Below, in pieces: positions 41,657 through 51,801 of a stretch of 64,000 nucleotides of DNA (position 1 is the stretch's first letter; every line of letters begins with the position of its first letter). The stretch spans positions 1 through 64,000 of the forward strand of contig JAJXWB010000012.1 of the NCBI GenBank assembly GCA_021781815.1, in the 5' to 3' direction. Origin of the DNA: Pseudomonadota bacterium. GTDB lineage: Bacteria; Pseudomonadota; Alphaproteobacteria; Rhizobiales; Beijerinckiaceae. The position numbers and the translations under genes are program-made. Under the pieces are notes generated by a model, which saw only the letters and a list, made by a program, of their open reading frames with translations, ran no database searches and was not told the origin of the DNA.

Positions 41657-42699
41657 GCGCGACGATCTCATCGCTCAGCTTCTACAATTCGCTGCGTGCG
41701 CCCATCCAGCGTCTGCAGCAGCAGATCAGCCAGACGCAGCAAGAAATTTCGTCGGGCCGTCGCGCCGACATCGGCCTCGATCTCGGAGCCGGCGCAGCGA
41801 CCAGCGTTGCGCTTCGCAATGAACTCGGCGCCGCACAGGCGACGATCGACGCCAATAAATCCGTCGCCGCCCGCCTCGACGCGACCCAGACGGCGCTCGC
41901 CTCGCTGGCGAGCGCTGGACAGACCCTTCAACAGCAACTGGTGCAGGCGCAGGGGGGCTCCCTGGACCCTGCCGGTCTCCAAACGGTCGGAGCGTCGACG
42001 CTGCAACAGATCCAGTCGATCGTGAACTCGAGTTTCGCCGGGGGACATCTCTTCGGCGGAACAAACAGCGGCGCAACACCGCTCGCCGATTATGCCGCGA
42101 GCCCGAAATCGGCTGCCAATGCGGCGACCGCCAACGCGTTCCAGACAGCGTTCGGCGCCGCGCAGGGCGGCACGGGCGCAGGGGCCATATCCGGGTCAGC
42201 GATGAAATCGTTTCTCGATGGGCAGTTTTCCACGCTGTTCAACGATGCGAACTGGAAGGCGAACTGGTCGAGCGCCTCCGATACGCCAATCCAGAGCCGC
42301 ATCGATGGTTCGTCGTCGGTGGCGACATCGGTGTCGGCCAACGAGAGCGGGATACGCGACCTCACGCAGGCAGCCGTCATGCTCTCCGATCTCGGATTGC
42401 CGTCTCTTGGCTCCGACGCGCGCGCATCGGTCGTATCGAAGGCGATCGCATTGACCGGCCTCGGACTCAGCCGGCTGACGACGGTGCAGGCGACCGTCGG
42501 CGAAACGCAGAACCAGACCGCCGCAGCCAGTTCCTATCTGACGACGCAATCCACCTATCTCCAAAATCAGATCGGCGACCTGGAAAGCGTCGACCCGGCC
42601 CAGGCGTCCGTTCAACTGACGACGCTCTCGACCCAGCTTCAAAGCGCCTATTCGCTGACGTCGCGCATGAGTCAACTCAGCTTGCTGAAATATATCTGA
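41653..42699 (+). CDS. flgL: Hook-filament junction protein FlgL
   Basis: 348 aa from GTG 41653; flagellin-like N-terminus. Confidence 0.88.
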   Translation: MSATISSLSFYNSLRAPIQRLQQQISQTQQEISSGRRADIGLDLGAGAATSVALRNELGAAQATIDANKSVAARLDATQTALASLASAGQTLQQQLVQAQGGSLDPAGLQTVGASTLQQIQSIVNSSFAGGHLFGGTNSGATPLADYAASPKSAANAATANAFQTAFGAAQGGTGAGAISGSAMKSFLDGQFSTLFNDANWKANWSSASDTPIQSRIDGSSSVATSVSANESGIRDLTQAAVMLSDLGLPSLGSDARASVVSKAIALTGLGLSRLTTVQATVGETQNQTAAASSYLTTQSTYLQNQIGDLESVDPAQASVQLTTLSTQLQSAYSLTSRMSQLSLLKYI

Positions 42700-42710
42700 G
42701 GGGAAATGGG

Positions 42711-43061
42711 ATGAATCGCGAATTGTACGACGAAATTCTTTCGGAAGATCAAAGTGGCGCGCGGCGCCGCGAATATGAAGCGCTGGCGAAGGTCGTCGAC
42801 CTCCTGCAAGAAGCCAATGGCAGATCAATCGCAGACACGGGTCTGACGCGCGCGCTCGATCTGCTCGAAGCGCTCTGGTCGATCTTCATCGACGATCTGG
42901 CCAGCAGCGGCAATATGCTTCCCGACGACCTTCGTGCTCGCCTGATTTCGATCGGGCTATGGGTGACGCGAACGTCGGCCGAAGTCCGTCTGGCCGGCGG
43001 CGGCGATCTGGGAGCGTTGATCGACGTCAACGCCGCCATTCGCGATGGCCTGAGGCATTAG
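42711..43061 (+). CDS. flaF: Flagellar biosynthesis regulator FlaF
   Basis: 116 aa; position before flbT and FlaF-like sequence. Confidence 0.9.
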   Translation: MNRELYDEILSEDQSGARRREYEALAKVVDLLQEANGRSIADTGLTRALDLLEALWSIFIDDLASSGNMLPDDLRARLISIGLWVTRTSAEVRLAGGGDLGALIDVNAAIRDGLRH

Positions 43062-43064
43062 CGC

Positions 43065-43466
43065 ATGCGCATTTTCATGCGGGCCGGCGAAAAGCTCTAT
43101 CTGAACGGCGCCGTCTTCAGCGTCGACCGCAAGGTTTCTCTGGAACTTCTGAATGACGCGACCTTCCTCCTCCAGTCGCATGTTCTTCAAGCGTCCGAGG
43201 CGACGTCGCCCTTGCGTCAGATCTATTTCGCGGTTCAGTTGATGCTGATGGATCCGGCCGATGCGCGCGCCATAAGCGAACCGACCGAACGGATGCTGGC
43301 CGCATTTCTGGACGCGACGGCGGGCTTGCCCATCGCGGGCGATGCGGCGCTGCTCAGAGACTTGATTCGCGCCGGCCGCCTGATCGACGCGCTCAAGGGA
43401 TTACGTGCGCTGTTCCCCGCAGAAGCGGCTTTGTCGAGGATCGAGCCTGGTCGAAAAACTGCTTGA
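43065..43466 (+). CDS. flbT: Flagellin translational regulator FlbT
   Basis: 133 aa; MRIFMRAGEKLYLNGAVFSVDRKVSLELLNDATFLLQSHVL. Confidence 0.93.
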   Translation: MRIFMRAGEKLYLNGAVFSVDRKVSLELLNDATFLLQSHVLQASEATSPLRQIYFAVQLMLMDPADARAISEPTERMLAAFLDATAGLPIAGDAALLRDLIRAGRLIDALKGLRALFPAEAALSRIEPGRKTA

Positions 43467-43479
43467 ATGGAAACCTACG

Positions 43480-43890
43480 ATGCAAATCTCAAACGCAACG
43501 CAATCGAATACGCAGACCACGGGCGCATCGAGCGCGAGCGCTTCGGGCGCCGCGGCGCAGACATTGAACTACAACAATTTCCTGCAACTTCTGATGGCGC
43601 AGATGAAAAATCAGGATCCGACGAGTCCGACCGATTCGACGCAATGGGTTTCGCAGCTTGCTACCTTTTCAAGCGTCGAGCAGGCGATTCAGACCAATGC
43701 CAAACTTGACCAGATCTTGCAGAATTCCAATTTTGCGGACGCCGGATCGCTCATTGGGCGAAATTTCACGTCGGCGGACGGCAAAACATCCGGCGTGATT
43801 GTGTCGGTCGCGACGTCCGCGAACGGGGCGACGGCGACGTTGAGCGATGGCTCTTCGGCTCAACTCGTTTCCGGCGCAACGATCAGCTGA
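43480..43890 (+). CDS. flgD: Hook capping protein FlgD
   Basis: 136 aa; LNYNNFLQLLMAQMKNQDPTSPTDSTQWVSQLATFSSVEQAIQTNAKL. Confidence 0.93.
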   Translation: MQISNATQSNTQTTGASSASASGAAAQTLNYNNFLQLLMAQMKNQDPTSPTDSTQWVSQLATFSSVEQAIQTNAKLDQILQNSNFADAGSLIGRNFTSADGKTSGVIVSVATSANGATATLSDGSSAQLVSGATIS

Positions 43891-43891
43891 C

Positions 43892-44164
43892 ATGAACGAA
43901 GCTGATGCACTCGAACTCATGCGGTCGGCGATCTGGGCCGTGATCGTCGCTTCGGGGCCTGCGGTCGGCGCGGCCATGTCGGTTGGGCTGGTTGTCGCGC
44001 TTTTCCAGGCGTTGACGCAGATTCAAGAATCCACCTTGACCTTTGTGCCGAAAATCATCGCCGTCTTTCTGGCGATGATCGCGTCGGCGCCTTTCGTCGG
44101 GGCGCAGGTCTTTTCGTTCAGCGAGCAGGTCTACGCGAGGATCGAGCATGGATTTCCGCGGTAA
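43892..44164 (+). CDS. fliQ: Flagellar export protein FliQ
   Basis: 90 aa; VGLVVALFQALTQIQESTLTFVPKI. Confidence 0.96.
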   Translation: MNEADALELMRSAIWAVIVASGPAVGAAMSVGLVVALFQALTQIQESTLTFVPKIIAVFLAMIASAPFVGAQVFSFSEQVYARIEHGFPR

Positions 44165-44195
44165 CGGATGTGCTGCGATGTGTTGAGGATGAAGC

Positions 44196-44729
44196 TTGAG
44201 GATGTGGGCTGCATCATTGCGGAAATATCGAACGCGAAGGCGCGCCGACGTGGACACGGCCGCGCGTGAAGACAGAGTATGGGCGATCGCCGGATTGACG
44301 CTCGCCGTGAGCGTCAGTATCGGCGCTTATGTCAAAATTCGCGACAATGAAGGAACGCCTGCCATCTACGGGGCGGATCATCTTGCTCTGTTTGCGCGGC
44401 CGGCGCGTCGTCAGGACGCGTCGCCGGGTCGGACGGCGTCGGATGAAGCGCCGCGGCCGTCTCCGGGCGTCGACTTCGATCCGACGGCGGCGATCAGTCC
44501 CGCCGGCATGACGCCGGTCAAGTCGCGGGCGGATGCGGAAGTCTCGACGCAAGCCGGACTGCGCTTCGTTGAACGCGGGCGCGGGGCGTTTGAAGGCCCC
44601 AATGGCCTGGTGTTTCTCGGTCCCGGCGACACGGCGCCGGGCGGTGGCGCCATCAGGTCGTTCGCACGGCGCAACGGACGATGGGTTGCGATCGTCGCGC
44701 CGGCGCCGGGCGGTCAGAATTCGAGATAA
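44196..44729 (+). CDS. Hypothetical membrane-anchored protein at end of flagellar cluster
   Basis: 177 aa; single N-terminal hydrophobic segment, C-terminal RGAFEGPNGLVFLGPGDTAPGGGAIRSFARRNGRWVAIV. Confidence 0.6.
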   Translation: MRMWAASLRKYRTRRRADVDTAAREDRVWAIAGLTLAVSVSIGAYVKIRDNEGTPAIYGADHLALFARPARRQDASPGRTASDEAPRPSPGVDFDPTAAISPAGMTPVKSRADAEVSTQAGLRFVERGRGAFEGPNGLVFLGPGDTAPGGGAIRSFARRNGRWVAIVAPAPGGQNSR

Positions 44730-45445
44730 GCGCGGCGGAGCGCATCGTCTTCCCGCAATTGCCGCATCGCGCCCTCGAACCTGATTTCGCCGCGCTCCAG
44801 AACGTAGGCGCGCTCGGCGACCAGCGCGGCGAATGCAAGGTTCTGCTCGGCGAGGAGGATCGCGGCGCCGGCGCCCTTCAACGCGAGGATCATGTCCGTC
44901 ATCTGATCGACAATCGCGGGCGCTACCCCTTCGGAGGGCTCGTCGAGAAGGATCGCGATCGGGTTTCCCATCAGCGTCCGCGCCACGGCAAGCATCTGCT
45001 GTTCGCCGCCCGAGATTCGGCCGGCGGCGCGATGGCGGGCTTCGGCGAGGTTGGGGAAGAGCGCGAACAGGCGCTCGGGCGTCCATGCCTGCATGGCGCG
45101 CCCGTCGGCGCCCAGCCGCGCGGGGCGGCGGCCGACTTCGAGATTTTCGAGTACGGTCAGATCGGAGAAGATGCGCCGATCCTCCGGCACATAACCGAGA
45201 CCGAGGCGCGCGATATGGTGAGGGCGGGCGGCCGAGATTTGGCGGCCGCAAAAGGAGATGTCGCCGCTGCGCTGCTCGATCAGCCCCATGATCGCTTTCA
45301 TCGTTGTCGATTTACCGGCGCCGTTGCGGCCCAGGAGCGCGACGACCTCGCCGGCGTGCAGGTCGAGGTCGACGCCGAACAGGACTTGCGCGGCGCCGTA
45401 GCGCGCTTCCAGGTGGCGCGCGCGCAGAAGTGGCGCCGCGTTCAT
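44714..45445 (-). CDS. livF: Liv-type ABC transporter ATP-binding protein (LivF)
   Basis: 243 aa; Walker A GRNGAGKST, signature SGGEQQ. Confidence 0.93.
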   Translation of the reverse strand: MNAAPLLRARHLEARYGAAQVLFGVDLDLHAGEVVALLGRNGAGKSTTMKAIMGLIEQRSGDISFCGRQISAARPHHIARLGLGYVPEDRRIFSDLTVLENLEVGRRPARLGADGRAMQAWTPERLFALFPNLAEARHRAAGRISGGEQQMLAVARTLMGNPIAILLDEPSEGVAPAIVDQMTDMILALKGAGAAILLAEQNLAFAALVAERAYVLERGEIRFEGAMRQLREDDALRRAYLEF

Positions 45446-46206
45446 TCACTTGCTCCGATGACCCTGTGGCGAGCGTCGAAATAGACTTCGCGAACGCGCG
45501 GATCATTCCGAACGCCGCGCGGATCGCCCTGAGCGATCAGGCGCCCACGGGCAAGAACGATGATACGGTCGGCGTAGCCGAAGACGACGTCCATCGAATG
45601 TTCGGTGAACAGCACGCCGACGCCGCTGTCATGCGCGATTTCGCGCGTGAGCGCCATGAGCGCGTTGCGTTCCCCGGGCGCCATGCCGGCGGTTGGTTCA
45701 TCCATCAGCAGCAGTTTTGGCGCACCGGCGAGGGCGATCGCCAGTTCGACGCGCTTCACGTCGCCGTATGCGAGAACGCCGCAGGGGCGCTCGGCCTGTT
45801 CGGCCATGCCGACGCGCCGGAGCAGGGCCTGCGCCTCTTCGCGCGCATAACGCGCGGCGGGCTTCCACAACCGACCGATGCGCGACTGGCGCGAGATCAG
45901 CGCCATCTGGACGTTCTCGATCGCTTTCATCGAGCTGAAGGTCGCTGCGACCTGAAACGTGCGGCCGACGCCGCGCCGCCAGATGTCGTGCGGCGGCAGC
46001 CCGCCGATATCGACGCCGGCAAGCACGATGCGGCCGGAGTCCGGCGCCAGTTGCCCGTTGACCATGTTGAAGCAGGTCGATTTTCCCGCGCCGTTCGGGC
46101 CGATCATCGCCAGAAGTTCGCCGGCCTCGAGCGAGAAGCTGACTCCATCGACGGCGCGCACACCGCCAAACACCTTCGTGAGATTGTCGATCGCGAGCAG
46201 CGTCAT
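45442..46206 (-). CDS. livG: Liv-type ABC transporter ATP-binding protein (LivG)
   Basis: 254 aa from ATG 46206; GPNGAGKSTCFN. Confidence 0.92.
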   Translation of the reverse strand: MTLLAIDNLTKVFGGVRAVDGVSFSLEAGELLAMIGPNGAGKSTCFNMVNGQLAPDSGRIVLAGVDIGGLPPHDIWRRGVGRTFQVAATFSSMKAIENVQMALISRQSRIGRLWKPAARYAREEAQALLRRVGMAEQAERPCGVLAYGDVKRVELAIALAGAPKLLLMDEPTAGMAPGERNALMALTREIAHDSGVGVLFTEHSMDVVFGYADRIIVLARGRLIAQGDPRGVRNDPRVREVYFDARHRVIGASE

Positions 46207-48080
46207 GTGCGTGTGAACCGGTGGCGAAGCGCGCCGACAATCCCGCCGGGAAAGGCCATCACGAGGAGGAGCATGAACATTCCGAGCGCGGCCCGCCAGT
46301 ACTGCATGTGCCGGCTGATCACATCCTGCAGGACGATGTAAGAGGCCGCGCCGACGATCGGGCCGGACAGCGTTTCGACGCCGCCGAGCAGGACCATCAC
46401 GAGACCGTCGACGGAACGTCCGACGCTGATCGTTTCCGGCGAGATGCTGCCCTTGGAGAAGGCGAACAGGCCGCCGGCAAGGCCGCAGACCGTTCCTGCA
46501 ATGATGAAGGCTGCCCATTGTATGCGCCGGACGTCAATGCCGATGGCGCCGCTGCGCAGCGGCGAATCGCGCGTGGCCCGCAAAGCATAGCCGAACGGCG
46601 AGAACAGGATGCGGCGCAGGAGGAGCGCGCCGGCGACGCTGAGCGCGAGCGTGAGATGGAAATAGGCGGACTTCGATGCGAGACGCGCGCTCGGCCAGAT
46701 GCCGATCAATCCGTTGCTGCCCCCGGTGATTGCGTCCCACTGATAGACGATCGACCAGACGATCTGACCGAAGGCGAGAGTCAGCATGGAGAGATAGACG
46801 CCCGACAATCGCACGCAGAACCATCCGAAGGCCAATGCGCCGAGGGCGCCGCCAAGCGGCGAAAGCGCGAGCGCCAGCTCCATCGGAATGTCCGCGCGCC
46901 TGAGCGCGAGGGCGGATGCATAGGCGCCGAGGCCGAAATAGGCTGCGTGGCCGAACGAGTGCATGCCGCCTGGCCCCATGATGAAATGCAGCGAGGCCGC
47001 AAACAATATGCCGACGCAGATATCGATGGAGAGAACGAGAATGTAGGAATCGCCGCCGACAAGGAAAGGCAGAAGCGCGACTGCGGCGAGCGCGATCGCC
47101 GCCCCCCATTTCGTCAACGATCCGGCGGGCGTGAACGGCGCCGTGCTGGCGGCCGACGCGCGCGCCGTTTCCTGCTGGCGACCGAGCAGGCCCCATGGCC
47201 GAAGGACAAGAACGACCGCCATGACTGCAAATTCGGCGACCAGCGTGAAGTGCGGAAATGCGATTGTCAGCCCGAAGGGCGTGGTCCAGTCGCCGAGTGC
47301 GATGCAGAGCGCCTTGATTTCACAGATCAGCAAGGCGGCGATGAATGCGCCGGGCATTGATCCCATGCCCCCGACCACGACAACGACGAAGGCGTCGCCG
47401 ATGGCTGCGATGTCGATGCCGGCGCTTGCCGGCTCGCGAGGCAATTGCAGCGCGCCGCCGAGGCCCGCAAGAAATGCGCCGAGCGCGAACACGGTGGTGA
47501 ACAGAATGGACTGATTGACGCCGAGCGCGCCCACCATTTCGCGATCTTGCGTCGCAGCGCGTACGAGCACGCCCCAGCGCGTTTGCGCAAGCAGCGTGCG
47601 CAAGGCGATCAGAACGACGGGGCCAATCGCTATGAGCAGGAGGTTATATTGCGGAAACAGGCGGCCAAGGATGACGACGGAGCCGGAGAGGCCTGGCGCG
47701 CGCGGGCCGAGCAGATCCTCCGGTCCCCACAGATACAGCGCCGCGTCGCGCGCGATGAGGGTGAGCGCGAAGGTCGCGAGCAACTGGGACAGATCCGGCG
47801 CGCGATACATGCGCCGCAACAGAACAAGTTCAATCGTTGCGCCAAGCGCGCCAACCGCGAGGGCGGCCAGAAGCATCGAGATCCAGAAGCCGGCCACGCT
47901 GCTCAGGCGCTCGGTCAGAGACCAGGCGACATAGGCGCCGAGCATGTAGAGCGAGCCATGTGCGAAGTTGACGATCCGGGTCACGCCGAAAATCAGCGAC
48001 AGGCCGGCGGCGAGCAGGAACAACGCCGAGGCGTCGGCCAGGCCGTTGAGGAGTTGAACGGTCAGGCCCGAGAAGCTCAT
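46203..48080 (-). CDS. Fused LivH-LivM branched-chain amino acid-type ABC permease
   Basis: 625 aa containing LivH-like N-half and LivM-like C-half. Confidence 0.9.
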   Translation of the reverse strand: MSFSGLTVQLLNGLADASALFLLAAGLSLIFGVTRIVNFAHGSLYMLGAYVAWSLTERLSSVAGFWISMLLAALAVGALGATIELVLLRRMYRAPDLSQLLATFALTLIARDAALYLWGPEDLLGPRAPGLSGSVVILGRLFPQYNLLLIAIGPVVLIALRTLLAQTRWGVLVRAATQDREMVGALGVNQSILFTTVFALGAFLAGLGGALQLPREPASAGIDIAAIGDAFVVVVVGGMGSMPGAFIAALLICEIKALCIALGDWTTPFGLTIAFPHFTLVAEFAVMAVVLVLRPWGLLGRQQETARASAASTAPFTPAGSLTKWGAAIALAAVALLPFLVGGDSYILVLSIDICVGILFAASLHFIMGPGGMHSFGHAAYFGLGAYASALALRRADIPMELALALSPLGGALGALAFGWFCVRLSGVYLSMLTLAFGQIVWSIVYQWDAITGGSNGLIGIWPSARLASKSAYFHLTLALSVAGALLLRRILFSPFGYALRATRDSPLRSGAIGIDVRRIQWAAFIIAGTVCGLAGGLFAFSKGSISPETISVGRSVDGLVMVLLGGVETLSGPIVGAASYIVLQDVISRHMQYWRAALGMFMLLLVMAFPGGIVGALRHRFTRT

Positions 48081-48114
48081 CTGATCCGCGCCGGCGACGC
48101 CCTATCTGCAGCGG

Positions 48115-49314
48115 TCAATCGGCCGGCCGCAGCGCCTTGACCTCAGCATCGCTCGGCTGAAACCCCGCGCCGTCCTTGTAGGAGAAGTCGACCATGATTC
48201 CCTTGCCGTCCTTCACGACGGTCCGACCAACGTAAGCGCCCATGGTCGATTGATGGTCCTGGGGCCGGAACATGACCTTGCCGAATGGGGAGCCGAATTC
48301 CAGTCCCGTGAAGGCGGCGACCAGTTTCTCCGTGTCAGCGCCCCCTGCTTTCTCCACCGCCGCGCTGATCGCCTTGATGGTCGAATAGCCGACGACCGAG
48401 CCGACACGCGGATAATCCGAATATTTTTTCTGATAGGCGGCCAGGAACGCCTTATGCTGGGGCGTGTCGATGGCGTACCAGGGATAACCCGTCACGAGCC
48501 AGCCCACAGGCGCTTCATCCCTGAGCGGGTCAAGATATTCCGGTTCGCCGGTCAGCAGGCTGACGACAGAGGCGTTGTTGAACAGGCCGCGTGTGCTTCC
48601 TTCGCGCACGAATTTAGAAAGATCTGCGGCAAACAGCGCATTGAAAATAGCGTCCGGTCTGGCGTCGCCGAGCGCCTGCGCCACGGCGCCGGCGTCGATC
48701 CTGCCGAGCGGCGTCGCCTGATCGCCGACAAACTCGACGTCGGGTTGCCCGGCCTTGAGCAGCGCCTTGAAGGTAGCGACTGCGGATTGGCCATATTCAT
48801 AATTCGGATAGACGAAAGCCCATCGCCTCTTGTTCAGTTTGATTGCGTCGGGCGCGAGCATCGCCGATTGCATGTAGGTCGAGGGCCGCAAGCGGAAGGT
48901 GTAGCGATTGCCGTCCTGCCACACGATCTTGTCGGTCAGCGGTTCCGACGCGAGATAGACGACCTTGCGCTGTTTCGCGAAATCAGCGAGCGCGAGGCCG
49001 ACGTTGGACAGGAAGCCGCCGGCGATCATGTCGACCTTTTCCGCCGACACCAGCTCTTCGGCCATGCGCACAGCGTCGCCGGGATTGGCGCTGTCATCGC
49101 GCGTGACAATCTCGATCTTGCGACCCGCGACGCCTCCAGCAGCGTTCACTTCGTCGACGGCCAGCTCCATGCCGCGCCGATAGGGATCGAGGAAGGCCGC
49201 CTGCGTCTTGTAGCTGTTGATCTCGCCGATGCGAATCGGCGTCTGCGCCTGTGCGGCGCATGCGACTGCGACAAGGCCGGCCGCGACCGCCAGCCGGAAC
49301 AGCTTCGCTTTCAT
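48115..49314 (-). CDS. Liv-type ABC transporter substrate-binding protein
   Basis: 399 aa with signal peptide MKAKLFRLAVAAGLVAVACAAQAQ; type I periplasmic-binding fold. Confidence 0.9.
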   Translation of the reverse strand: MKAKLFRLAVAAGLVAVACAAQAQTPIRIGEINSYKTQAAFLDPYRRGMELAVDEVNAAGGVAGRKIEIVTRDDSANPGDAVRMAEELVSAEKVDMIAGGFLSNVGLALADFAKQRKVVYLASEPLTDKIVWQDGNRYTFRLRPSTYMQSAMLAPDAIKLNKRRWAFVYPNYEYGQSAVATFKALLKAGQPDVEFVGDQATPLGRIDAGAVAQALGDARPDAIFNALFAADLSKFVREGSTRGLFNNASVVSLLTGEPEYLDPLRDEAPVGWLVTGYPWYAIDTPQHKAFLAAYQKKYSDYPRVGSVVGYSTIKAISAAVEKAGGADTEKLVAAFTGLEFGSPFGKVMFRPQDHQSTMGAYVGRTVVKDGKGIMVDFSYKDGAGFQPSDAEVKALRPAD

Positions 49315-49486
49315 TCGCCTCTCCAGATTCGCCTGTCGCGCAGGCAGATTGCACGCCCGTCTTCCGGCGGCCATAAGGGCATTGCACGCCATCGCCCGTC
49401 AATGGCGCGGATGCGCCTTTACGGACCGCCAGCGCTGTCGGCGCGTCGGCCAGGGGCCTCGCCACGCGGACGGCCGCAGCGCCCTG

Positions 49487-50380
49487 CTATTGTGCAGCGA
49501 CGGTCGCGGCGGACGCAGTCGGAAGGACGAAGTCGTAGCGAAGATAGCGATGCGCACGTTCGATTGGCGCGCCGACCAGGGAAATGGTTCGGGTGCGATG
49601 CTCGAAATCGGCGATCAGGGAGTCCTTCACGCCGAAGACGACGTCGGAGGTAAGGTATTGATCGCCGCGGACGAACACATGCGTGATCAGATCGTCATGC
49701 CCGGCGCCGGAAATACGAAAATGGACATGCGCCGGTCGGTAGGCGTGCCGTCCGGCTGCCGCCAGCAGCGCGCCTGCCGGTCCGTCCGTCGGAATCGGAT
49801 AGCTGCGCGGCATGATCGACCAGAAGCTGAAACGTCCGAGATCGTCGGCCCGCAGACGCCCGCGCATGAAAAACTGGCCCGGATCGTCGAATTGCAGATC
49901 GTATCGCCCCTGGTCATCGGACTGCCAGACGTCGATGATCGCGCCTGCCAGCGGCGCGCCGCTCTGGGAGTAGATAAAGCCCTCGACGAACAAGGGGGCG
50001 CCGGGCAGGCCGCGCGCGATATCGCCGCCTGCCTCCACATCGGGCGGATCGGCGACGTAAAACGGGCCCAGAACCGTCGTTTCCGTCGTTGCGCCGCCAC
50101 GGCCGTGGTTGATCTCGTCGACGAGCATCGAGACGCCCAGCGTATCGGACAGAAGGATGAACTCCTGACGCCGGTCCGTGCAGATCTGCCCGGTGCGCGT
50201 CAGAAAATCGATCGCGGCGGCCCATTCGGATTCCGTGGGCGCGATTTCGCGCACGAAGGCGTGGAGATGGCGAACCAGCGCGCCAAGCGTTTCGCGAATG
50301 CGCGGATCTGGCGCCTCGGCAAGGCGGGCGAGCACGTCGCGTGTCAACTGATCTGCGGGCGCTAACGCTGTGGCCGTCAT
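49487..50380 (-). CDS. Intradiol ring-cleavage dioxygenase (hydroxyquinol 1,2-dioxygenase-like)
   Basis: 297 aa; GRYDLQFDDP, RSYPIPTDGPAG and RPAHVHF contain the Tyr/Tyr/His/His ligand motifs. Confidence 0.87.
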   Translation of the reverse strand: MTATALAPADQLTRDVLARLAEAPDPRIRETLGALVRHLHAFVREIAPTESEWAAAIDFLTRTGQICTDRRQEFILLSDTLGVSMLVDEINHGRGGATTETTVLGPFYVADPPDVEAGGDIARGLPGAPLFVEGFIYSQSGAPLAGAIIDVWQSDDQGRYDLQFDDPGQFFMRGRLRADDLGRFSFWSIMPRSYPIPTDGPAGALLAAAGRHAYRPAHVHFRISGAGHDDLITHVFVRGDQYLTSDVVFGVKDSLIADFEHRTRTISLVGAPIERAHRYLRYDFVLPTASAATVAAQ

Positions 50381-50559
50381 CGCGGTTCCTCCGGAGGGGA
50401 AACTTGTGGCGGCGCCGTGGCCGAGTCAACGCGCGATTTTCCGCGATTTTTCCGCATCGTGACGGGGTGCGCCAGCGCGACGCGCCCTGGCGCGGCGCCT
50501 GCGCCTCGACGTGGCGGCGCGGACATGGCATGAGCCGTTCCATCGCAGGAGATTGGTCC

Positions 50560-51801
50560 ATGATCGAGAAGGGTCGCGTCGTCATCATCGGGGCAGGTCA
50601 CGGCGGCGTGCAGGCTGCGGCCTCGCTGCGCGAGGAGGGCTATGCCGGGCCAATCGTCCTGGTGTCTGACGACTCGCACGCGCCCTATCAACGTCCCCCG
50701 CTGTCCAAGGCCTACATGAAAGGGGAGGCGACCGCGGAGTCGCTGATCCTGCGGGGACCGGCCTTTTATCCTGAGAAGAACATCGAGTTGATGTCCGGCG
50801 AGCGTGTCGTCGGGATCGACCGCGCCGCGCGCCGCGTGACGTTCGCTTCCGGCCGGACGCTCGACTACGCCCACCTCATCCTGGCGACCGGCGCCGACCC
50901 TCGGCCCGCCCCGTTTTCGGGCACGGAACTCGATGGCGTACTGGCGCTGCGCGACATCAACGACGCGGAACGGCTCAAGGCCAGGCTTGAGGCGGCGCGC
51001 CATGTCGTTGTCGTCGGCGCAGGCTTCATCGGGCTTGAGTTCGCGGCGACAGCCGCTGCCAAAGGCTGCGATGTGCAGGTGATCGAAGTGGCGCCGCGGG
51101 TGATGGGGCGCGCGGTGTCGAAAACGATTTCCGACTTCTACGCGGAGGCGCATCGGGCGTTCGGCGTGCATCTGCATCTCGGCGTCGGCGTGTCCGCGAT
51201 CGAAGGCGCGGATGGACGCGCGACCGGCGTCCGACTGTCCGACGGACGCAGCCTCCCGGCCGATCTCGTCGTCGTTGGCATTGGCATTCTCGCCAGTGAA
51301 AAGCTTGCGGCGGTCGCGGGGCTCGAAGTCGACAATGGCGTGGTCGTCGATTCGGCCATGACGACGTCGGATGCCGATATTTCAGCGATCGGCGATTGCG
51401 CCGCCCATCCGAACGTTTTCGCGGGTCGCCGTATCCGACTTGAATCCGTGCAGAACGCGACGGATCAGGCGCGCGTCGTCGCGCGCAAGCTGACGGGTAA
51501 GCCGGCGCATTATGATGCCTTGCCGTGGTTCTGGAGCGATCAGGGCGACCTCAAACTGCAGATCGCCGGTCTGATCGAGGGGTGTGACTTGTTCGTCACG
51601 CGCGGCGACCCGGCCTCGCGGAGTTTTTCGGTGTTCGGCTTTTCCGCCGGCAAACTGCGCGTTGTGGAATCGGTCAATCGAGGCGCCGACCACATGATCG
51701 CGCGTCGCCTGATCGCGGCCGGGACGCCGCTGACCCCAGAGGAGGCGGGCGACTTGTCAGTGGACATCAAGGCGCGCGCAATGGGCAAGCCCGCAAGCTG
51801 A
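50560..51801 (+). CDS. FAD-dependent ferredoxin/rubredoxin reductase-like oxidoreductase
   Basis: 413 aa; VVIIGAGHGGVQAAASLREEGY and second Rossmann VVVVGAGFIGLEFAATAA; ATG 50530 alternative. Confidence 0.9.
   Translation: MIEKGRVVIIGAGHGGVQAAASLREEGYAGPIVLVSDDSHAPYQRPPLSKAYMKGEATAESLILRGPAFYPEKNIELMSGERVVGIDRAARRVTFASGRTLDYAHLILATGADPRPAPFSGTELDGVLALRDINDAERLKARLEAARHVVVVGAGFIGLEFAATAAAKGCDVQVIEVAPRVMGRAVSKTISDFYAEAHRAFGVHLHLGVGVSAIEGADGRATGVRLSDGRSLPADLVVVGIGILASEKLAAVAGLEVDNGVVVDSAMTTSDADISAIGDCAAHPNVFAGRRIRLESVQNATDQARVVARKLTGKPAHYDALPWFWSDQGDLKLQIAGLIEGCDLFVTRGDPASRSFSVFGFSAGKLRVVESVNRGADHMIARRLIAAGTPLTPEEAGDLSVDIKARAMGKPAS

Noticed and set aside
45304-46341. Long plus-strand ORFs opposite the first Liv operon (also 46221-47360 and 48250-49653)
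   Set aside because: Antisense shadows of confident ABC transporter genes
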